Source: Calditrichota bacterium (GTDB lineage Bacteria; Zhuqueibacterota; Zhuqueibacteria; Zhuqueibacterales; Geothermadaptataceae). From it: 10,454 nucleotides of DNA. The stretch lies in assembly GCA_008501545.1 (NCBI GenBank), contig QQUM01000050.1, positions 1 to 10,454 on the forward strand, written 5' to 3'. The translations under genes were made by a program, and so were the position numbers. Positions 6,381 to 10,454 of the stretch are shown piece after piece. The notes beneath the pieces were generated by a model that worked only from the letters and a program-made list of their open reading frames with translations, ran no database searches and was not told the origin of the DNA. How positions within the stretch are numbered: the stretch's first letter is position 1; the number at the start of each line of letters is the position of its first letter.

Positions 6381-7010
6381 TTATTTGTTGGAAGCTTGCA
6401 TTTCGATTAAAGTATCGACCAATTCAGTTGAGCTTTCTTCCATATCAACAATGAGCTTATCAATTCTTGATACAAAGTAATTATGCAAAATCTGAACAAT
6501 TGTTGCTGCAACAAGCCCAAAAAGCGTTGTCAGCAATGCGGTTGAAATACCACCTGCAACAATAGCAGGGCTAATATCATTTGCAGCAGCAATATCCTGG
6601 AATGCGATGATCATACCCCATACCGTACCCATAAATCCAAGCATCGGTGCAACTGCGATAACAGTGGATAGCCAAATCAGATTTTTTTCAAGAAAGGCCA
6701 TTTCGATCGATCCTGCATTCATAACGGCTTTTTCAACATGTTCGATACCACGGTCTACACGTAACAGGCCAGCATGAAAAATAGAAGCAACAGGGCCGCG
6801 TGTGTTTGAGCAAACTTCTGTAGCTGCAGCAATGCCACCATCCGAAAGGGATTCTTTGATTTTAGCAATAAATTTCTGGTTGTTCACCGATGCTCTCGTC
6901 AAAGTAATGATACGTTCGATACTGATTGCTAATCCCAAAATAAGAAGAGCAAGAATCGGATGCATGAAGCCGCCGCCGTCGTTATAAAGTTGAATTAAAC
7001 TAACTTCCAT
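6381..7010 (-). CDS. exbB: ExbB/TolQ/MotA-family proton channel
   Basis: A 209-residue inner-membrane protein forming the proton channel of the TonB energising complex. Three membrane helices are visible: about 15-37 (PILALLILGLAIS), 113-138 and 150-176. The signature region is APMLGFMGTVWGMIIAF at 121-137 and VAGGISTALLTTLFG at 151-165. T129 and T161/T162 are at the positions of the conserved proton-path threonines. A short C-terminal cytoplasmic tail follows. The start is fixed by GGGAGG upstream. It is first in the exbB-exbD-exbD-tonB operon behind a strong sigma70 promoter. ExbB rather than TolQ is preferred because a tonB gene, not tolA, closes the operon. Confidence 0.95.
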   Translation of the reverse strand: MEVSLIQLYNDGGGFMHPILALLILGLAISIERIITLTRASVNNQKFIAKIKESLSDGGIAAATEVCSNTRGPVASIFHAGLLRVDRGIEHVEKAVMNAGSIEMAFLEKNLIWLSTVIAVAPMLGFMGTVWGMIIAFQDIAAANDISPAIVAGGISTALLTTLFGLVAATIVQILHNYFVSRIDKLIVDMEESSTELVDTLIEMQASNK

Positions 7011-7086
7011 TCTAAGAAATCCTCCCGATTAATTAGGTAAGTAATACGCAGCAATTAGACTTTAATTTCTACGAAAAATTTTGCTC

Positions 7087-7115
7087 AGTATAGAAATAAT
7101 TTAAAAAAGAGTCAA
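7087..7115 (-). promoter_or_regulatory. Sigma70-type promoter of the exbB operon
   Basis: On the minus strand TTGACT (7115-7110), a 17-bp spacer and TATACT (7092-7087) give a near-consensus promoter, one mismatch in each hexamer. It would start transcription near 7080, leaving a leader of about 70 nt before exbB. The -35 box lies inside a perfect palindrome, so a regulator may act here. Confidence 0.8.
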
Positions 7116-7124
7116 CTCTTTTTT
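7103..7124. repeat. 22-bp perfect palindrome over the exbB -35 box (operator or weak terminator)
   Basis: The arms AAAAAAGAGT (7103-7112) and ACTCTTTTTT (7115-7124) are perfect inverted repeats around a 2-bp centre. As RNA it could fold into a 9-bp, mostly A-U stem with a 4-nt loop. That is too weak for a confident terminator of the protease operon. Its position across the -35 hexamer fits an operator for a dimeric repressor. It is not a recognisable Fur box. Confidence 0.5.
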
Positions 7125-7195
7125 GCCTGACAGAACGCATCCATAGGTATAATACATATGTGCTTTGATGGTTTCACTAATATAGAGAAAAATTT

Positions 7196-8782
7196 TCATT
7201 TTATTATTGCAGGGGTTAGAAAATCTGCAATTTTTGTAAATTGGTGCATGGCATTTTGCAATTGTTTATCTCCCAATGCCTCAACCTCGTAATATTTCTC
7301 GCTGTTCCACAAATTTCTGGCTATCTCACTTTTGATTCGTAGTCTGATAAATTCTTTATCCTGGTCCCAGGCATGCTCATCCAGCGTAATTTTTTTCTCT
7401 TCGATGAATTGACGATACTGGTTGAGAATCGGCGCGTCGACGACAAAGTCGTTCATAAAATACTGTTCTGAACGCTGGAGGTCCTGATGTTCAGCAGCGT
7501 ATTCACTCGCAAATTCAAAAAATGTCCGGTTTCGAATTAGCGAAGCAATAAACGATGTGATTGTATCCGCTTTGGAAATGACATCGGGGTGAATGCCACC
7601 ACCACCAAAGACAATACGCCCGGCCTCGGTGTAATATTTTTCTTTTTTCGCAGATTCGGTGTTGGAACTGTCTTCTGCTAACCATGCATCTTTATAGTAT
7701 TGATCGTGGCCATTTTCAAATGAGCGTTGAATCAGGCGGCCACTGGGTGTATAATATCGGGCAACGGTGACACGAATTGCAGCACCATCTTTCAGTTCAA
7801 CCTGTCTTTGCACAAGTCCTTTACCAAAACTGCGTTCACCGACAATCAGTCCGCGATCCCAATCCTGAACCGCACCCGCAACAATCTCTGATGCACTGGC
7901 GGACCCATGGTTGATGATGACGATAAGCGGAAGGGACTGTGCATCATATTCACTTGCCTCGGCAAAGTATTCTTCGTTCACTTGTGGAACGCGGCCCTTG
8001 GTAAAGACGATTTTTTGTCCCGGCTGTAAAAATTTGCTAACTATTGCAACGGCTTGATCTAAATAACCACCGCTGTTAAATCGCAGATCTAAAATTAATT
8101 TTTTCATTCCATCTTCGTGTAACCGTTGTAATGCAGAAATAAATTCTTCATCCGTCGTGCGGGAGAAACGGGTTAGTTTTATGTAACCAATTTCTTTATT
8201 GAGCATGAAATCTGCCAGAATGCTGTAGATTGAAATCTTGTCCCGTGCAATGGAATAATGCAGGGCTTCAGGCACGCCACGTCGTTCAACATCGATTTTC
8301 ACGACAGAGCCACGGGGCCCGCGCAATCGGTCCATAACCTGGTCATCGGTGAATTCATACGTTGATGTTCCATCAATAGCGACGATTTTATCGCCGGGGC
8401 GTAAACCTAAACGGTCGGAGGGTGAGTCTGCGATCGGCGAGACAACAGTTGGATATTTATTTTGAATAATAAATTCAATACCAATGCCTTCGAAATGCCC
8501 TTCAAACCGTTCAACAACGTCCTGCATATCATCTTTGGGGATGAACACGGTGTGCGGATCAAGTTCTTTCAGCATACCGTCGATTGCGCTGTTAACCAAT
8601 TTTTCTGCATCCACTTCGTCGACATACAACCCGGAAATATCGGTGATCACCTCCGCAAAGCGTTGCAGATGATAGAGTAAATTTCCACCCGAAATTCCAG
8701 GAACGGGTCGAATAATCAGAGTAAAAAGTACACCGATGGCTATACCGGAGAAGAGCGTTAATACATGCTTTTTGGACTGCAT
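7196..8782 (-). CDS. Carboxy-terminal processing protease (S41 family)
   Basis: A 528-residue S41A serine protease that trims or degrades envelope proteins from their C-termini. It is anchored by an uncleaved-looking N-terminal helix (about 7-24) and faces the periplasm. A leading helical region (ELDPHTVFIP at 73-82) precedes a PDZ domain at about 95-180 (LRPGDKIVAIDG at 127-138). The protease core has LDLRFNSGGYLDQAV near 231-245, GSASASEIVAGAVQD at 293-307 with S296 as probable nucleophile, and FGKGLVQ at 319-325 with K321 as general base and Q325 as third residue. About 120 extra C-terminal residues (405-528) are mostly helical, as in long FCB-group members. AAGGA precedes the ATG. It follows the PorV-like gene by 40 bp, so the two are likely co-transcribed. 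Its substrate is unknown. Confidence 0.96.
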   Translation of the reverse strand: MQSKKHVLTLFSGIAIGVLFTLIIRPVPGISGGNLLYHLQRFAEVITDISGLYVDEVDAEKLVNSAIDGMLKELDPHTVFIPKDDMQDVVERFEGHFEGIGIEFIIQNKYPTVVSPIADSPSDRLGLRPGDKIVAIDGTSTYEFTDDQVMDRLRGPRGSVVKIDVERRGVPEALHYSIARDKISIYSILADFMLNKEIGYIKLTRFSRTTDEEFISALQRLHEDGMKKLILDLRFNSGGYLDQAVAIVSKFLQPGQKIVFTKGRVPQVNEEYFAEASEYDAQSLPLIVIINHGSASASEIVAGAVQDWDRGLIVGERSFGKGLVQRQVELKDGAAIRVTVARYYTPSGRLIQRSFENGHDQYYKDAWLAEDSSNTESAKKEKYYTEAGRIVFGGGGIHPDVISKADTITSFIASLIRNRTFFEFASEYAAEHQDLQRSEQYFMNDFVVDAPILNQYRQFIEEKKITLDEHAWDQDKEFIRLRIKSEIARNLWNSEKYYEVEALGDKQLQNAMHQFTKIADFLTPAIIK

Positions 8783-8822
8783 GATTTATCCTTGGATGTC
8801 AAATTTATGAAATTGAAATAGT

Positions 8823-9731
8823 TTAAAATACAAGTGCAAATGACAAGCGATGCGTATCACCCAGGTCGAAGGAAAATGGCACATATGCATAATCTAGCCT
8901 GTAACGACTCAAGATGAATCCCAGACCTGCTGATACGGACTGGGCCTCTCGCCCAACCTGATAGCCAAACCGAAAGGCGAGCGATTCCCTGGCAAGGGCT
9001 TCGATGCCAAATCCGGCGAAACTTTCGTTGTTAAAAATCTTGGTGTAACCGCCTAAAACCTGCATCTTTGCTTGTGCAAGTTTAAATTCCGGTGAATAGG
9101 AGAAGCCCAACCGAAGCAGGGCCGGTAATTTTGTCGCTTCATTGCGTAAATCACTCAGCTTGCCAAGGTTATGCAGTGAAGCACCGAATTGTACACTCTT
9201 GAGTTGCTCTAATTTGTACCGCAAGCCCAAATCGATGGCGGCACCGGCAGATGTATAACTAAAATGGCGCTCGCTGATGAATTTTGCAGTGGCACCAACC
9301 GCGATATTGGAAGAAAGTGTCCTTGCATAGCTAAGGCCAGTCACAACCTCGTGCTCAGAAAATGTTGAGAGTGGTTCTGGTGTCGCCCGGGTGCGGTGCA
9401 TGATGTTGTCGACATTTTGTACTTGCAAAAGCAATCCCCAGCTTGCGTTGTAGCCGTGAAATTTCATTGCGATGAATTCGTAGCTGACATCCTGCAGCCA
9501 TTCGGAATGCCCGAAAACAATTTCATCATTCGATTGTGTCAAGCCTGCAGGATTCCAGTAAGCAGAGAGCGCGCCATTGTTACCCGCAACAACCGATTCC
9601 CCGAGGGCAGCGCCTTGTCCGCCGATGCCAATTTTTAACAAAGCCAAACCGGTGGAACCGGCTTGCGCGAGGAGTAAAACAGGGGAAATCGAGAACAGCG
9701 CAAATAGGATGTATTTTTTCATTTTTAACAT
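8823..9731 (-). CDS. PorV/PorQ-family outer-membrane beta-barrel protein
   Basis: A FadL-like outer-membrane protein of the PorV/PorQ (UPF0164) family. The recommended start is ATG 9731, or ATG 9722 three codons on. The frame also opens at 9791, but that would overlap the CreD-like gene by 38 bp and put a polar extension before the signal peptide. The signal peptide is MKKYILFALFSISPVLLLAQA. Next come the family hallmarks GGQGAALGESVVA, ALSAYWNPAGL and FGHSEWLQDVSYEF, then alternating beta strands to a C-terminal RLSFALVF ending in an aromatic residue. PorV shuttles type IX secretion cargo in Bacteroidota, but many family members occur without type IX systems and no other type IX gene is here. 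No clear Shine-Dalgarno sequence precedes either candidate start. Confidence 0.9.
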   Translation of the reverse strand: MLKMKKYILFALFSISPVLLLAQAGSTGLALLKIGIGGQGAALGESVVAGNNGALSAYWNPAGLTQSNDEIVFGHSEWLQDVSYEFIAMKFHGYNASWGLLLQVQNVDNIMHRTRATPEPLSTFSEHEVVTGLSYARTLSSNIAVGATAKFISERHFSYTSAGAAIDLGLRYKLEQLKSVQFGASLHNLGKLSDLRNEATKLPALLRLGFSYSPEFKLAQAKMQVLGGYTKIFNNESFAGFGIEALARESLAFRFGYQVGREAQSVSAGLGFILSRYRLDYAYVPFSFDLGDTHRLSFALVF

Positions 9732-9753
9732 TTCTTTCGAAAATAGTGGTTTG

Positions 9754-10454
9754 TTAAAGTTTGTTTTTGTTGAAGACACGTTCCCAATCAACTTTGGCTG
9801 TTATTTGCATAAGAATAAAAAGTGTTATCACTGCGCATATCGTCACGATTAAACCGGTCATTCCTTTAAAGAAAAAAGAATAAGAAAATATAACCAGATA
9901 AATAAATTGCGTCAATGGCGCGTAGAAATAAGCTAATTTCGGCTGTGTAAAAGTGCGCAAATAGGTTATCGTCAATGCTAAAGATACCAGCGATGCGATA
10001 ATAAATGTTATATAAATATTCAAATGATCTGAAAAATAAGAAAACATCAGGTGAAATGAAAAGAAAGTTGCTGCCAAAAAGAAATAATGCATGGGATGAA
10101 TAGTGGTTTCCAGAACTATTGCAAGAACGAGCAGGAAAATCAGGAAAAAGAGAAGTGAAATCGGTGCAAAAAATGTTACACGACTCACAATTTCACCAGG
10201 GTTTAACTTGTTCGGGATGACAATCCCGATATCTTTACCAGAAATAGAGTTGTCAAATTTCCAAATAAGCTCGTATCCCGTGTCAACCTTGTTTTTCTCG
10301 ATCGGCGACATCATGTTTTTTGCAAAATCAAAATCATCAAAATCAGTCTTTATTGTCAAATTGAAATCGTTAATTTGGCTGATGTCGTCCTGGTCAGGGG
10401 AAATGTAATACATCAATTTTTCCATTCCGGTGCACTCATAACTCACGGTAAACT
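9754..10454 (-). CDS. CreD-like inner-membrane protein, N-terminus beyond the window
   Basis: The frame is open to the window edge and runs through the only early start (GTG 10446) without a break, so the 5' part is missing. The visible part begins with an extracytoplasmic beta-rich region (about 1-88 counted from 10446). About five membrane helices follow, at roughly 90-112, 119-138, 143-163, 172-192 and 196-214. It ends with TAKVDWERVF, which resembles the TRKVDW ending of CreD. IHPMHYFFLAATFFSFHLMFSY also matches the CreD pattern IHPLQYLLVG. CreD is an inner-membrane protein linked to CreBC signalling and beta-lactam or colicin phenotypes in enterobacteria; its mechanism is unclear. It precedes the PorV-like gene by about 22-31 bp and is probably in one operon with it and the protease. 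Family assignment is by pattern only. Confidence 0.78.
   Translation of the reverse strand, partial: FTVSYECTGMEKLMYYISPDQDDISQINDFNLTIKTDFDDFDFAKNMMSPIEKNKVDTGYELIWKFDNSISGKDIGIVIPNKLNPGEIVSRVTFFAPISLLFFLIFLLVLAIVLETTIHPMHYFFLAATFFSFHLMFSYFSDHLNIYITFIIASLVSLALTITYLRTFTQPKLAYFYAPLTQFIYLVIFSYSFFFKGMTGLIVTICAVITLFILMQITAKVDWERVFNKNKL

Noticed and set aside
8823..9731. Type IX secretion locus
   Set aside because: A PorV/PorQ-family protein alone is not enough; no PorK/L/M/N, SprA or CTD-bearing cargo is present here.

Overview
The window looks like chromosomal DNA from a Gram-negative bacterium of the FCB/Fibrobacterota-Bacteroidota side of the tree. A Calditrichota/KSB1-, Ignavibacteria- or Marinimicrobia-like lineage would fit, but I cannot fix the phylum. 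The clues are a PorV/PorQ-family outer-membrane protein, an exbB-exbD-exbD-tonB operon, a long S41 processing protease and a moderately AT-rich composition. No mobile element, tRNA, rRNA or CRISPR array is visible. Almost everything lies on the minus strand; only the first gene is on the plus strand.

Layout from left to right. (1) 1-1292 (+): a GAF-like plus GGDEF diguanylate cyclase whose 5' end is uncertain. (2) 1404-4100 (-), transcribed right to left: an ECF sigma factor of the SigR/SigH (ECF12) type, a membrane anti-sigma factor, a TIGR04282/DUF2064 transferase and a family 2 glycosyltransferase. These are tightly spaced or overlapping. An exact SigR-type promoter (GGGAAT-N18-GTT) lies upstream of the sigma gene at 4209-4235, which suggests the operon activates itself. 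(3) 4261-4791 (-): a small putative lipoprotein of unknown function. (4) 4877-7010 (-): exbB, exbD, a second exbD and tonB, with a strong sigma70 promoter at 7087-7115 and a strong intrinsic terminator at 4823-4856. (5) 7196-10454 (-): a carboxy-terminal processing protease (S41), a PorV/PorQ-type outer-membrane barrel protein and the 3' part of a CreD-like inner-membrane protein cut by the window edge.

Taken together this is an envelope-biology neighbourhood: proton-motive-force-driven outer-membrane transport, periplasmic proteolysis, an outer-membrane barrel and an extracytoplasmic-function sigma factor. The most interesting part is the sigma/anti-sigma pair. The sigma factor and its promoter resemble those controlled elsewhere by cytoplasmic zinc-thiol redox anti-sigma factors. 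This anti-sigma factor lacks that zinc motif, but carries a CxxC plus four-histidine cluster on the extracytoplasmic side of its membrane helix. That could mean a redox or metal sensor placed outside the cytoplasm.
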